Shown: piece after piece, positions 43,361 to 54,745 of the stretch | Layout of the letters: every line of letters begins with the position of its first letter | Numbering within the stretch: the first letter of the stretch is position 1 | NCBI GenBank assembly: GCA_036346225.1 | Contig: JARFIW010000995.1 | Coordinates: forward strand, 3,681,216 to 3,745,215 | Length of the DNA stretch: 64,000 nt | Source: Platerodrilus igneus | Lineage: Eukaryota; Arthropoda; Insecta; Coleoptera; Lycidae | Direction: 5' to 3' | Program-made: the position numbers and the translations under genes | The notes under the pieces: generated by a model | Database searches by the model: none | What the model was told of the DNA's origin: nothing | The model's input: the letters and a program-made list of their open reading frames with translations, nothing else

Positions 43361-44453
43361 ACTTAACTTGATTTTATCTTGAACCAACCTTGTCAACCAA
43401 TAACAAAACTCGGTACGCTACCGCCTTACTTGTTATCAATTTCCTATTCAACTCGTAGCTCCTCCTTGAAATATTTAAATTAACAAATTACTCCCATTGA
43501 CTTTATCTTATGACCTCGACTAGCATTTATTTGGAATTATGAAATTCAGTTAATTTCGATTTTATATAATGAAACCAATATATTATGTACAGTTTTTGTA
43601 AATTATTCGTAATACACTTTTCAATTAGTTAATGTTGTAAATTTCATTTATTATACATCATATACTATTTACTCAAAACCCAAAGTCACCAAAAAAAAAC
43701 TATTATCCTTATCAACAAAGTGTAGAACGTTCTAAACCTGTTATCATATTACTCACTTTATACGTATGCAACTTCTTTTGTTGACTTTTTCACATTCATA
43801 TTATATTAAGCAAATTCAATATTCAAAATAAAAAAATATATAGAAAAATAAAATGTCTTATAACTAAAAAATCTGACCTGGTCTATTTTCTTCACATCAA
43901 CGCTTCCATTTGAATAAAAATTATCTTCCCCCAATTCAGGATTACATTTAAATTATTGCCATTACCCTATGGACTACCATTATTAATTTATGCACCCCAA
44001 TTTATTGTCGTTTCATTTCAGACTTATTACTTCTTATCGATCAATTTCTTCAAACTTAGAATAGAATTCTTATTATCATTGTCTTCTGACTTGAAATCGT
44101 GGTTTATTTTCTTCCCTTACTTAGTTAAAATCCTGGACATTACACAAATAGAATTTATTGAGGTGTAACTTGAGCACTGAAATGTAGATAATCTTGAATT
44201 TTTATTTGTAAATAGTGGTAAATAAATATTGTATGATTGTTGTATTATTTTGTGGTTTTATTGAGTGTGTGCGTGAACGATAAAGAGTATGATAGTGAAT
44301 CTAGGTATCCAAGAGGAGACCCAACTGAGCTAGCCAGGGAGCTGTTAAAGTAATTAAGTTGATGGAAGCAGAATCTGGGTAAGACATTATATTTTTTTTT
44401 GAAATTTATGACGATTTTTGGAAAATAAATAAAATCCTTGAATGTTTTTTGAG

Positions 44454-44455
<2 letters not shown>

Positions 44456-44487
<32 letters not shown>
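44456..44487. repeat. (AT)n microsatellite
   Basis: About 16 AT units, directly next to the leader-like minisatellite at 44488-44640. Confidence 0.9.
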
Positions 44488-44496
<9 letters not shown>

Positions 44497-44640
44497 ATGT
44501 TGCCCCACGATTGGTGCGCAATTTTTATTGCTGTAATATGCCGTTTTATGATTGGTGTTGTTATTTTTTTCTATGATATAGCCTTACGATTGGGTGTTAT
44601 TTTTATTGCTGTGAATATGCCCCTTTTCTATCCTGTAATT
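44488..44640 (-). repeat. Leader-like ~48-bp minisatellite, three units
   Basis: On the minus strand, units 'cacccaatcgtaaggctata', 'caccaatcataaaacggcat' and 'gcgcaccaatcgtggggc' are separated by 'cagcaataaaaat'-type spacers. Related to 43170-43360 and to the right edge of the window. Confidence 0.45.
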
Positions 44641-46762
44641 TCTTAAATTTGTTTCGTCGGCTAGCTCAAAAAAACACAGAATGCCCTACTTCACAACAAA
44701 AAAGATTGTTTAACTCCTTTTCTTTCTATCTGTTAAAATAATTTAAATGAAGCAATCCAAAAATTACACAATATAATGATCGATAATATGTACAGTTTTA
44801 TATCATTCAACAATTTGCTTCTGAATAAAATATTAACATTTATTTTTCCCACCAAATCTATATTTCTTGAAAGCCAGCAAAAATATCCCTGTAATTACTC
44901 TTAAGTACATTTGAACGTTCAAACGATGCTTTCTCTATTTCTCAAAATCTTAAATGACCTTTTTGTTGACCTTTACAGATATTCGATATATTAAAATTGA
45001 AACATTCTTTTACAAATAATAATAAATAAGCTCTCTAACCTGTGTTTTCCTTGCTAGGAACTGCCTCTGAATATCGGTGGTCCACACCCCTTAATTGTTA
45101 CAGCTTGCCTTGCTTCACTTGTTGGCCAGAATGATTTATTAATAGTAGCTTGAATTTTTCCCCTCGGATTTCTGGATTAACTTTGAGTATCTTGTAGCCC
45201 AATTTGAGTATCTTCACGTTTTATAATATTTTCGAAGTATATTTGAATATTTAATTCGATGGTTAAGTAAATATATACTTAAAGGTATTATTGGATATTT
45301 ATTAGAGGTGTCATTAGATCTATTATTAGAGCCCTAAATTACAAAATATTAGTATAAAATTCAATTAATAGTTTACCTTACATTTTAAGCGTAAAACGGC
45401 AATTTTCGTTGCATAAATTGGCACTTTTACTTTCCACAATTTTTAACAATTTATTCACTTTCGCTAAGTTTTATTTGTACGTAATCTTTCACTTTAAATT
45501 AACATAGTACATACCTTGTTGAAGAGATACTGAATGTTTACGAATTTCCTATGGTATTTATATGCTATACCTATCAACGTTTTTAATTGGTGTGTTTGTT
45601 GATCAAGGCTTGCACTTTGCGCCTATCTCTATAGAACTCGGTATATCTCAAAATTCTCTGGTTTTAATAGTTGTTCCTTCATTCAATCTCTCACGTAGAC
45701 GTTCAATATTTCGTCACATATTCTCAGAATTTCCAAATATTTATTGCACTTTTGTCACGTCTTTCATGTTTGTCAATTATAGTCCAAACTTGTATCATGT
45801 CGCAGACCGTTTGTTATTTATTGTTTGTTACTACAAATATGTTGAATTTTTATGCAAATATTATATTCCAGTCACGTACTCATCTTTCTAATAATGATGT
45901 ATTTGAATGCGTTTGCTTATTTATGCTTTGACATTTTTAATGAAAATTTTAAATAGCTAGAATGCCAGGTTGTTTATATTTCCCGATTACGTGTTTATTT
46001 TGATGAAACTTAAAGTATTTAAAACCTTATCTTTGTTTGTTTCTTTAACTTAAAGCGTATTATGAGACGTACACCGTATTAATTTAGCTAAATATTATCT
46101 AATTATTGCACTTCTTTCTTATGAATTAAATTGGTTATAATTTATATACAGTATGCTCGCTATTTACCTTTTGTAAAATATTCAATTTACTCCTATTTAA
46201 TAGTGTTAATTATATTTACATTTATCTTACAACCCACACGACTTAATTCTACCCTTAAACTACCCTCCTATCATAGCAATATATATATATATATATATAT
46301 ATATTCAAATATCCGCCCTTATTTATTTTACTTACTTATTTATTCTACTTTAACTTTGGGCTAATACCTTCTTTATTTATTACACTTTAACTTTAAACAA
46401 AATTTGTTACACGACTTTTGTCGTCGTCACAAATTTACTATTTAATGTATGACTTCAAATCGAGGTGCTTTAGCAAACGTTTGGTTGGTTCTTTTTTTTT
46501 ACTTATTACTATATTTTATATGCCTCGACTATTTGAAACTTTAATCTCAGGGTTTTCTCACCTACTCACCGTGAGTTCAATCGTGAGTAGATGTACACTA
46601 CCCAACCAAACTGCACCCTCGTTTGTTTTGCCACTTTTTTAATGTACTGAATTTACTATGTATGCCAAATTTTAATAGATCAAAGTTGCCTGATGCCAAA
46701 TTAATTTATGTAACTATTTATGACTTTAATTTTTGACGTTATGATATATTTACGGTACTTAC
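44641..46762. other. AT-rich region without recognised genes
   Basis: Long stretch with short chance frames only, plus an (AT)n tract at 46279-46304. It is probably LTR-element or other repeat debris. Confidence 0.3.
46279..46304. repeat. (AT)n microsatellite
   Basis: 13 AT units, preceded by 'catagcaat' as at the other (AT)n tracts. Confidence 0.9.
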
Positions 46763-46907
46763 CAGAAATATACCGCGCTGAAGGCCTTCTTTTAACTGCT
46801 GGCTCAAGTTCGAAATCGCCGTACGCACTTTCGCAAAAGATTCTCCAATGTTGTCCGCTTGCGTACTGCCTCCAGGTGTTCTTAAAAATAATTTCGATGA
46901 CCCAAAC
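46763..46907 (-). other. Orphan exon-like segment, unknown protein
   Basis: The acceptor TTTATTTCAG and donor CTG|GTAAGT bracket a 145-nt open segment. Its best frame reads RTPGGSTQADNIGESFAKVR followed by TAISNLSQQLKEGLQRGIF, a likely amphipathic helix. GC content and frame quality stand out from the surroundings. A second frame is also open. It is preceded on the minus strand by a purine-rich tract (47400-46930). No family recognised; it could be a host exon or the first coding exon of an LTR-type element. Confidence 0.35.
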
Positions 46908-46929
46908 CTGAAATAAATTTACCCCAATT

Positions 46930-47400
46930 TAGAATTTAGCAAAAAAACGTGGTCTACTTCCCCTGCGTTAATTCTTCCTCTTCGTATATCGATCTCCTAT
47001 TCCTCTGCTTCGTATCCCACTTAATCCTCTCTTCGCACAATCCAATTCAAACCCACTGTCCTAATACAAATCACTCCTAGTCCTGCTATTCCAATTTTCC
47101 ATACGATGTCCTTACTGCCGTTTAATCTTCTCAAATCAATCCAAATTATTTATGTCGTCGATGCCTTCTTTATCCACTCCTGTCTCCTACTGCCGTTATA
47201 CCAAATCTATCCCAAAACCAACACCAATCTTCTCAAACAAATAACCGTCGCTTTCCCCTTTGCACTAATAACCACTTCCAAATCTTCTTTAAATACGCTG
47301 ACTTTCCCGTTGCACTTTTAAACACTTTTACAAACTCCTTTTATATACTCGATGCTTTTTATTTCTTTCACCCTTTACTAAATAATACTCGTTGATACAC
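46930..47400. other. Strand-asymmetric tract (C/T-rich on plus)
   Basis: The plus strand is almost free of G over long runs (for example 47200-47280), so the minus strand is purine-rich. It contains no ORF of note. Asymmetry of this kind often marks untranslated leaders of retroelements or transcribed non-coding DNA. Confidence 0.4.
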
Positions 47401-48080
47401 ATATAAACTTTTATTTCAAAAATATTTTACAACTTAACGCAGATTTCATAAAAGAGGTCTTTATCTGAACAAATTCGAAAAGTAAGTCCCTTATTTATTT
47501 TGCTTAGTTATTAAATCAACAAACTTAGCTTACTAGAATAACATTTTTAAACATATAACATCCAATAACAAATCATCTTTCTTTGAGTGTCCAACATACC
47601 TTCGCTACAGTCTTTATAATAATTTTAAATTTCTACTATTGGTCCAAAACACTTCACTAAACTCCAATAACCTTTTACATTTTGATTCACTTTAAATTTT
47701 GATTTACAATTCGTCCAAAAGTTTGATTCTATAAACAGGAAAAGCCAAATAATTTATACACGACCTGGACGCTTTGTTATATTGCAGATATCCATAAATG
47801 CGTTCGGCTTTCCGACGGCAAATGTACTCTCAACTGGCTCATGAAATATCAACTCAGTATAAAACCTCAAGTACCGTGCATTATATCAACGTCATAAAGT
47901 CATGTTATCTACCTTTTGGCATATAAGTTTCAATCTGAAATGGTACATACTTTAACGTATGTAAAGTATAGCAAAATTTATAGTTTTTAAATTATTAAAT
48001 CTGAAATATTGATCCTATCGTTTGGCATACACCCCTATTAATACAAATATACCTTTAGAAACCTTATACCCCCCCCCTTA
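47401..48080. other. AT-rich, no feature
   Basis: Nothing recognised except a short C9 run near 48063. Confidence 0.3.
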
Positions 48081-48105
48081 CATAATAATATATATATATA
48101 TATAG

Positions 48106-48613
48106 AAATTAATAAGATGAAATAATAACTTAAACTTTTTTAAGTAAAGCCCAAATGATGATTTCAAATCGAGCTAGTAATTGAAAGAAGGAAAATATAA
48201 GGCCTGGACAGGATTTGAACCTGCATCTCAGTTTTGCTGGAACTGTGCGTTTACCAATTACGCTACCGAAGCCGATTGCTATAATTGGGAAATTTACAAA
48301 TCCAAATCGTGTACAGTACCATATATAAACCTAACTTTCAATTACGTTTAGCATTTTTGTCAATCATATCTGAAATTGTCAAGTTTTTGACTTATGTCAG
48401 ATATAGACAGGAAGCAACGCTCAAAATCACGGCTATAAGCCAAGTATTAATATATAAATATTATAAGTAGTTTTTTACACAAGGTAAGTTGATAAATACT
48501 AACGTATTGAAATTAATAAGATGAAATAATAATTTAAACTTTTTTAAGTCCAAGGCCTTATATTTTCCTTCTTTCAATTACTAGCTCGATTTGAAATCAT
48601 CATTCGGGATTTA
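48106..48613. repeat. Compound direct/inverted repeat cluster with tRNA-like core
   Basis: A direct repeat 'taataagatgaaataataa' with 'ttaaacttttttaagt' occurs at about 48110-48145 and 48512-48549. An inverted repeat pairs 'gatttcaaatcgagctagta' (48155-48180, extending to 48205) with its complement at 48552-48605. (AT)n tracts flank both ends. Confidence 0.7.
48201..48272 (-). tRNA. tRNA-like sequence, Ala(AGC)-like; pseudogene or SINE head
   Basis: 72 nt on the minus strand. Perfect A box (TAGCGTAATTGG) and B box (GGTTCAAATCC). D stem GCGT/ACGC, anticodon stem CAGTT/AACTG around a 7-base loop CCAGCAA (AGC at 34-36, but C at 33 instead of U), and T stem GCAGG/CCTGT all pair. The acceptor stem (GCTTCGG with CCAGGCC) pairs poorly. 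It sits inside a repeat cluster, so a tRNA-derived SINE head or pseudogene is more likely than a working tRNA. Confidence 0.5.
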
Positions 48614-48635
48614 TATTTATATTTATTTAGATTTA

Positions 48636-48639
<4 letters not shown>

Positions 48640-48679
<40 letters not shown>
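48640..48679. repeat. (AT)n microsatellite
   Basis: About 20 AT units at the right border of the repeat cluster. Confidence 0.9.
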
Positions 48680-48683
<4 letters not shown>

Positions 48684-49204
48684 GAACTGACAAAATGTCA
48701 AGTAACAAACCGCTTTAAATATAAACTACAGACTGTTTAATTAAATTATTGGTAACTATATAGTTCGAAAAGAAATGCTTCAAGTAGGGTATATTTATTT
48801 GTATTCCTGACGTTTCGAACCTCTTTGGGTTCTGTTTCGAAGGCTAAAATAGTGACACAGTTAAAATAAAATTGCTTAATTGAAAACTTACATATAAATT
48901 TACACTATTATTCTAACTTCAACTAGCGAAATCTTCAATAATGTAAGTTTAAAACCATTAAAACTATAAAAAATATTAAAACTAAATATTAACAATTAAT
49001 GTAAAAAATTTAGTTGAAACTTATCGAAAATAATACAAAATTTCAAATTTAGAATAAGGCTTACGTCTGCTAAAGAATCAAAAATACTGCACAACTGTAC
49101 AACAAAATGTTATGCTAAATATATAACTTAATCTATAGGTTTGCATCTTTTTAACTAATAAATTTGTAAAGCGAAGTGTAAACCGCACTTAAGTTATCTA
49201 TATC
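48680..49204. other. AT-rich, no feature
   Basis: Nothing recognised. Confidence 0.3.
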
Positions 49205-49627
49205 ACATTTTGAATTTATATTATGTTTAGTTTGTTACATTCCAAATTTGGAGATGTACACTTTTAAATTTGTGAGTGAATTCCCGTCATTATTTTTCAA
49301 ATAAACTTGTTAAATTTCCGCCATCTCGAACAGTTGCGTCGGCGCAAAAGAATGCGCAGACGCGGAGTGATAGATAAGTGCGCGGTTTGGACACGACAGA
49401 TTATTTTTAGCCAACGAGACTTAGAACGGTGACGTTTGCCTGTGTCGTTCTTTTGTTTTTTCTCTTTCAGAATGTAAGTTTCCTTCTTATTTTGCTTTAT
49501 CATTTTTTACCTGGTTGTTCCTTCGTCCTACCTACGAACAAAAAAGAGGGAAGACGTTAAATTTGGTTTCAACAAGGGCATGACATAACCCACACCAAAC
49601 AACTCTTAACAGACGAGATACCCTAAA

Positions 49628-49685
49628 ATTAGCATGGCCCCTGCGCAAGGATAACCCGCAAAATCGTGAAGAGTTCCACATTTTT
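49628..49685 (+). ncRNA. U6 snRNA 3'-half pseudogene
   Basis: 'attagcatggcccctgcgca' at 49628, continuing through 'cgcaaaatcgtgaa' and 'gttccacattttt', is the 3' half of U6 snRNA with a few changes (ATAACCC for ATGACAC, GAGTTCC for GCGTTCC) and the T-run terminator. The 5' half, which would carry the ACAGAGA box, is missing. It lies inside and antisense to the Penelope-like repeat. Confidence 0.85.
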
Positions 49686-49752
49686 AAGTGAGTACTTTTT
49701 ATTTTTTAAGGTGCAACTTGTATCATTGTAAATGGTACAATTTGACACGCAA

Positions 49753-50202
49753 TTATGTCATATCTTTGTTGTGCAATAATGTGAACGTGGATAGTATCAA
49801 TGTCAACTGTGGTAGTGGCTCTGAACGCGCGGCGACGGGGTTATAACAAGTTCTGTTGATGTGGTATGACTCTAGAAACAGTCTTTTTTTGTAATCACGT
49901 TCAACTTCAATTATTTTAACATCAACAAAATTGTGGTTGTGGCGAGTGGCTTGGACATGTGACGCTAGTGCGCAGGACGTCTTTCCAAGTTTGGTGTCAC
50001 CTTTATGATGCCTTAATCTTTTGCAAATGTACTGTTTAGTTTGTCCAAGGTATAAGCCCCCGCATGAACACTTCACTTGATAGATGACTTTACTTAACCA
50101 TTGTCTGTCTGTTGTATCTTTGATTTCAGTTAATAGATTTCTTATTGTTTTGTTATAAATATATGTAATTTTAGTTTTGTTTTGTCTATGGATCATCACC
50201 AT
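49753..50202 (-). pseudogene. GIY-YIG endonuclease domain of a Penelope-like element
   Basis: A 149-codon open frame. VIYQVKCSCGGLYLGQTKQY gives the GIY-YIG pair (here VIY...GLYLG) with KRLRHHK supplying the conserved Arg, and ASHVQATRHNHNF...VKIIEVE then continues toward the family's catalytic Glu region. This C-terminal nuclease nicks target DNA in Penelope-like elements. The fragment is truncated upstream (no RT), and the last 30 or so codons (NPVAARSEPLPQ...) may be 3'UTR read-through. Confidence 0.7.
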
Positions 50203-50479
50203 ACTGTTTCGTGGAACAGACTACACATGTATATTCTAATAGTTCTACTTGTAGATAAAGAGGGTTCTACTAGAAACTATACACTGCCAATTGTTATATA
50301 TACGCAGGGTCAAGTACTGTCAACAGGCTGCCAACTACTACATTTTTTCTGTATTGCTCTATTTCATGTTAACGTAACGTACATCTTTCAATGTGAACTA
50401 AAATATAGGGCTAGAATGCTAATAATTACTACATTAATTTGCACGCAAAACGTATCTAAAATTATATCTTAAGGTTGAA

Positions 50480-53220
50480 CTGTATCGATTTACATGAGGT
50501 CGCTCAGTTTTTTATTATCATAATATTTCAAGGATACATTAAATCAAGGCTCCCATATGATGCAGTACAATGTAGACTGCAATATTTGGATTATTTCCGT
50601 CTGAAATACTGAAAAATATATTGAGAAACTTTAAAGATACCCATACGCTCTCTATGAACGGCACACCGGGATCTGTGAACTAACATCTAGTGGCAGTGGC
50701 TCGACGACTCCTATGTTGTGTTGTTAAAATGTAACCCAAATTCACACTGGGAAGATGGCGTTAAGGCGGGAAGGTTTGAAATAAAACTACAGTATTTCCC
50801 TAACTTGACTTTTAATCAAAAGAATAACCAAAAAATAGGTCACTCGCATGAAAGCATAGAAAAATGACATTTAAAGCAAACAGTGCCTTACTCAACCTGG
50901 GCGATTGGGGATAGAGTACGGCAAAGAAAATCTCAAACTGCCCTCTCACTTCCAACTGTATTTGGCACATCTCGACAAGGACGGGTAACGTACAAGTACC
51001 CAGATCACCAACACTGAAATTGACGGGGCGTCAACTGTTACCTAGACATACCACACATGACAACTGAAGAAACGTTAGTGTAAACCAGCTAGTTTTTCTG
51101 GCACGTACTGAGGTCGGATAACCAATACTACGCAGCTAATGTTGAAGAGGGGGGGACACCAGGAAAGTAAAATCTGCTTTGACTACCAATGTTCCTTCCG
51201 CACTGATATAAAATGTTAGTAATATTCAACAAAGCTCAATCACACGCGCCCACGTACATGCATTAGCAGTTTCCAGCCCGTATTACAAAATATTTCACAA
51301 AGCCTAGCCGTCTTCCTATTATTTGCAAGAATACAACTACGAGTACATTGACAAGACGACATGAATCGCTGAAATGAACTTATGGTATGACTGCGCATGA
51401 TTAAAAAGGCGCTTATTATTAAATAGACTATCTTCAACATAGTCATAAATGCAAACGCGAAAGGTACGTGAAGGTCGATCATACCAGAGGTTCAATTTAA
51501 TTACATCACAAAATTATCACAAACGTTAAATACTAGTTAATTATATAGGAACATCGGCTAAATAATAAAATAAATAAAACAACGAACATATCATTAAGTT
51601 AAACCCGAGATATGAGCGGTGCAGTTGTAAATGTGATTAATATGCTAAAATAAAACAATTGCACATTATAAAAATGTCAAATGAATCACAAATATCAAAC
51701 ATTATAAAGTATGTTGACGGCAAATACATAACCCAAAATTCTACAGCATAAATACAAGCCCAGATTTAGGCGCTAAATCTTTATTAAAATGCATGTTAGT
51801 TAAATATATTAACTCTAGTAAGCAAATGGTAAAATTATTCATTATGATTGCATCGGTTAAAACGTATTTTTAAAAATTGAACGCATCGTGGCATTACAAA
51901 TTACAAACAAAAAATACACAACAACGTTGTGGTTAAATTCAATTACTATCTTAAAACCAAAACAAATATAACGTAGAAATATAATACTGTTCATATTCAA
52001 ACTTGCCTAATAATATGATTCAATATGTCGACGGGATGATGGTACTAGTTGCTTGTAAAATCACAGTAAGGGTACATTTACTATTGATTTGTTAATTGGT
52101 GCAATGCAATTGAAGTTACAACTCCTGATTTAGATACTAAATAAACAATTCAGATAAATAAATATTAGTTTTCAATTGTTAAACCAAACCACACTTATTT
52201 ATACATACAATAAAATCGTAAATTTACCTATTAAACATCACAAGTAAAACAACCGGCAAGGCAGCATTGTATACATCAACCTCGAAAAGCAACAGGTAAT
52301 CATAAAAATATTTCCTTTAATGGTTAAATAACTAACTGTTTTACAATAAGTACCGACATCACACTCAAAACAAGGCTGGAATTGCCAGATGTAATCAGAT
52401 TACCATAAATAGCAACTACATTATCAACATAAAACATTACCTTCAATAAAAAAGCGCCAAGTAAAATCTTGACATCTAAAAACAAAGTCCTTTAACCTTC
52501 TCGACTCCATCAATCGTCACTACACACGCGCCCCTTATAATGTAAATTCGGACGTAACGGAATACGTTCAGAAAACTGCAAGTGGTCACTGAGGTATTCT
52601 AACAAACATCTCCAAATATCGAAATGTACACTATAAAATTTGCAATAACTATCAACCAAAGGGAAAATCGACGTAGAAACACTACGGATCACTACATTAG
52701 GAACTTGGTATTTAACATAAGAAAATTTTGCTTTAATAAAATTGTATTATATGAAGTCAAATTTTAAAGGCGTTGGCAATTGCCGTATTTTTAATTGCTA
52801 GTTGTTATTAATTACGGAATTTGTGGAAGGAGGAGTGTATTTTTCAAACACATTTTCAAAGCAATGTACCTATGCTTTCCAATACCTAGATAAACATCTA
52901 ACATTAAGTTATCCTAAAATCGCATAATTATTTTAAATGATTAACAAATAGCTTTGAATATACAGCTTACACGAGTCTTTTGACTTTAAAACTACACACT
53001 GTTGTAAGAATTCTTGGGCTATGTTCCGTTTTTAGCTTACCGTACTGGCAGTTCTGAACATCGTACCGAATTCAATTTACAGTGAACTGAACTGTTGAAA
53101 AATTCAACCTACGACATCACGAAAACGTCATTGACCGTTACTGGATTTACTAAATGCAAATAGGTACCGTAGCTTCAGTGAAAGTGGTGGGAATAAAAAC
53201 ACTACAAAAACCATTTGTTA
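50480..53220. other. 2.7 kb without recognised genes
   Basis: Moderately AT-rich; the sub-region 50880-51180 is less so. Short frames at 51240-51482 and 52510-52692 have no recognised similarity. No repeat shared with the rest of the window was noticed. Confidence 0.35.
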
Positions 53221-53404
53221 ATTTCTTTTAATTATGTCTACTGGAGGTAAAAAGATCGGCAAATATTGGTAGTAGTTGAGAATATCATTTCTTTGTTTGA
53301 AGAATTTTCAGAATTAATCAGAAAGTGATCAGAATAATTTCTGTTTAATGCTACATTACTTAGAAAATGCAAAACCCAGAAAAAGAAACAGACACACTAA
53401 AAAC

Positions 53405-53675
53405 ACGAGCGTCTCACGGCAGTAATGCTGTGGTTGCAATGACAGGTTAGGTAACTGTTAGAAATAGATATTATTATTAAAAAACACAAATTAGATATTA
53501 TTATTAAAAACACACAAATCATTTAACACGCATATCAGAACAGTATGCAATAGTTTTAGAACAACTGTTCTGATATGCGTGTTAAGTGATTTGTGTTCTT
53601 TAATAATAATATCTATTTCTAACAGTAACCTAACCTATCATTGCAGCCACGGCATTACTGTCGTGAGACGCTCGT
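53405..53675. repeat. Foldback palindrome, ~125-bp arms
   Basis: 'acgagcgtctcacggcagta' (53405) pairs with its inverse 'tactgtcgtgagacgctcgt' (ending 53675). Pairing continues through 'aggttaggt...tagatattattatta' and up to 'acgcatatcagaacag' (53528-53543), matched at 53565-53582. The loop is about 21 bp. The left arm carries an extra local duplication of 'ttagatattattattaaaa'. MITE/foldback-like; transcription would give a long hairpin RNA. Confidence 0.85.
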
Positions 53676-54373
53676 CTGAAAACTATGTGGAAAGAGTGGT
53701 GTATATGTATTCTGATGATAATTTTAAAACCCAGTTTAGGTTGTACAATATAGAGTACATTTTTCATAAACATATGTGTATGTATATTTTGATTTAATTA
53801 TTTTAGAATGAATTGCACAACGTTTGAATACGTTTTGGAATTGTTAGGGATAGATCAGTATGGAGAAAATGTTAAGTTAGATAAAAATGTCAAATGTCAT
53901 AGGTTCCAGTACGGGATAGACGTTCCGAATTTACACTATCTTAGCAGCACTTTCAGTAACTGATAAATACGGAAAGAAAATTTTCAGTACAATCAGTACA
54001 GTAGACAACAGTACTGTCAGTTGAAAACTGAACATAACCTTGGAAATATATATTTATCTACTTCTATCAAATTACATATTAATTAATCAGCTGTTTTTGA
54101 GCAATTTATAGTATCCATAAACAAACAGCGTGAGTTATAATAACTCCCTTGTCATTTATGATAATTCTCAGTATTCCTACTAGATGGTGTCAAATTCCTT
54201 CATGTCTAGTCTGTATAATCGAATAGACGCAACACGCGAAGTTGGCTCTGTACGAGCCTGATACGACGAAATGCAAGGTTCATTATTATTATTGAGATAA
54301 GGCTACTTGACAAATTTAATTAAATTATTCTGACGTTTTCAAATTGAATTAAGTAAAATTAGCGTTAAATACG
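53676..54373. other. Intergenic, no firm feature
   Basis: A frame at 53808 (MNCTTFEYVLELLGIDQYGE) is too short to assign. 53930-54060 contains a run of 'cagta' repeats. Confidence 0.3.
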
Positions 54374-54560
54374 ATGAATTCTGATAGTGAAGATGAATTA
54401 ATATGTACACCTCCAGAGTTAAGACAGGTAGCTAATGCTACAGTACAGAATCTATTACCCGAAAAATCGCAAGCCAAATATTAAGAAGTGTATAAAAACT
54501 TTCTAGATTGGTGTAGCAGTAAGAATGTCAACTGTAACAACAATAAATTTAAATAATTCA
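54374..54560 (+). pseudogene. Crypton-like N-terminal relic, copy 2
   Basis: ATG 54374: MNSDSEDELICTPPELRQVA, NLLPEKSQAKY*EVYKNFLD, then W. Same motif order as 29582 (LLP.KS...Y...Y..F..W). A stop at about 54481 and a frameshift soon after end it. Only about 60 codons survive. Confidence 0.45.
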
Positions 54561-54745
54561 GTCCCACATATTCAGTTTACGGGTTGTTCAAACTTTACTG
54601 TTAATTTTGTTAATAAGCAAAATGAGTAATTAGACAAAAAATTTTGTATCATTATTATACCTGTCAAGATTTCTAAATATAGTAAATATAGTGTTCTTTA
54701 TCTGTGTACTTACATCTTAGTGTTCACTGTTGTAGTCGTAGATAA
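54561..54745. other. Spacer
   Basis: No feature recognised. Confidence 0.3.

Larger units (their letters stand above)
49205..50230 (-). mobile_element. Penelope-like element, 3' fragment
   Basis: Minus strand: GIY-YIG domain (50202-49850) followed by about 650 bp of downstream sequence to 49205. The downstream part recurs as an independent 5'-truncated insertion at 58366-57797 with many shared blocks ('caaaagaatgcgcag', 'cggagtgat', 'tgtatcattgtaaa', 'acacgcaattatgtcat'). The RT domain is not in this fragment. Confidence 0.65.

Noticed and set aside
44310..44335. Perfect A-box match (TAGCTCAGTTGG, minus strand), candidate tRNA gene
   Set aside because: No matching B box or foldable arms follow at the required distance; probably LTR-like or chance sequence.
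44449..44646. Frames with Ile-Tyr repeats
   Set aside because: Translations of (AT)n microsatellites.
49297..49503. 68-codon Arg/Lys-rich minus-strand frame
   Set aside because: Lies in the non-coding 3' part of the Penelope-like element and is not preserved in the copy at 57797-58366.
53405..53675. CRISPR-like or phage-type repeat array
   Set aside because: Only one inverted pair with no regularly spaced direct repeats; the context is eukaryotic.
53808..53935. Short plus-strand frame MNCTTFEYVLELLGIDQYGE, Harbinger-transposase-like
   Set aside because: The similarity to the 'TFEYLL..V' region of Harbinger transposases is too short, and no catalytic segments follow.
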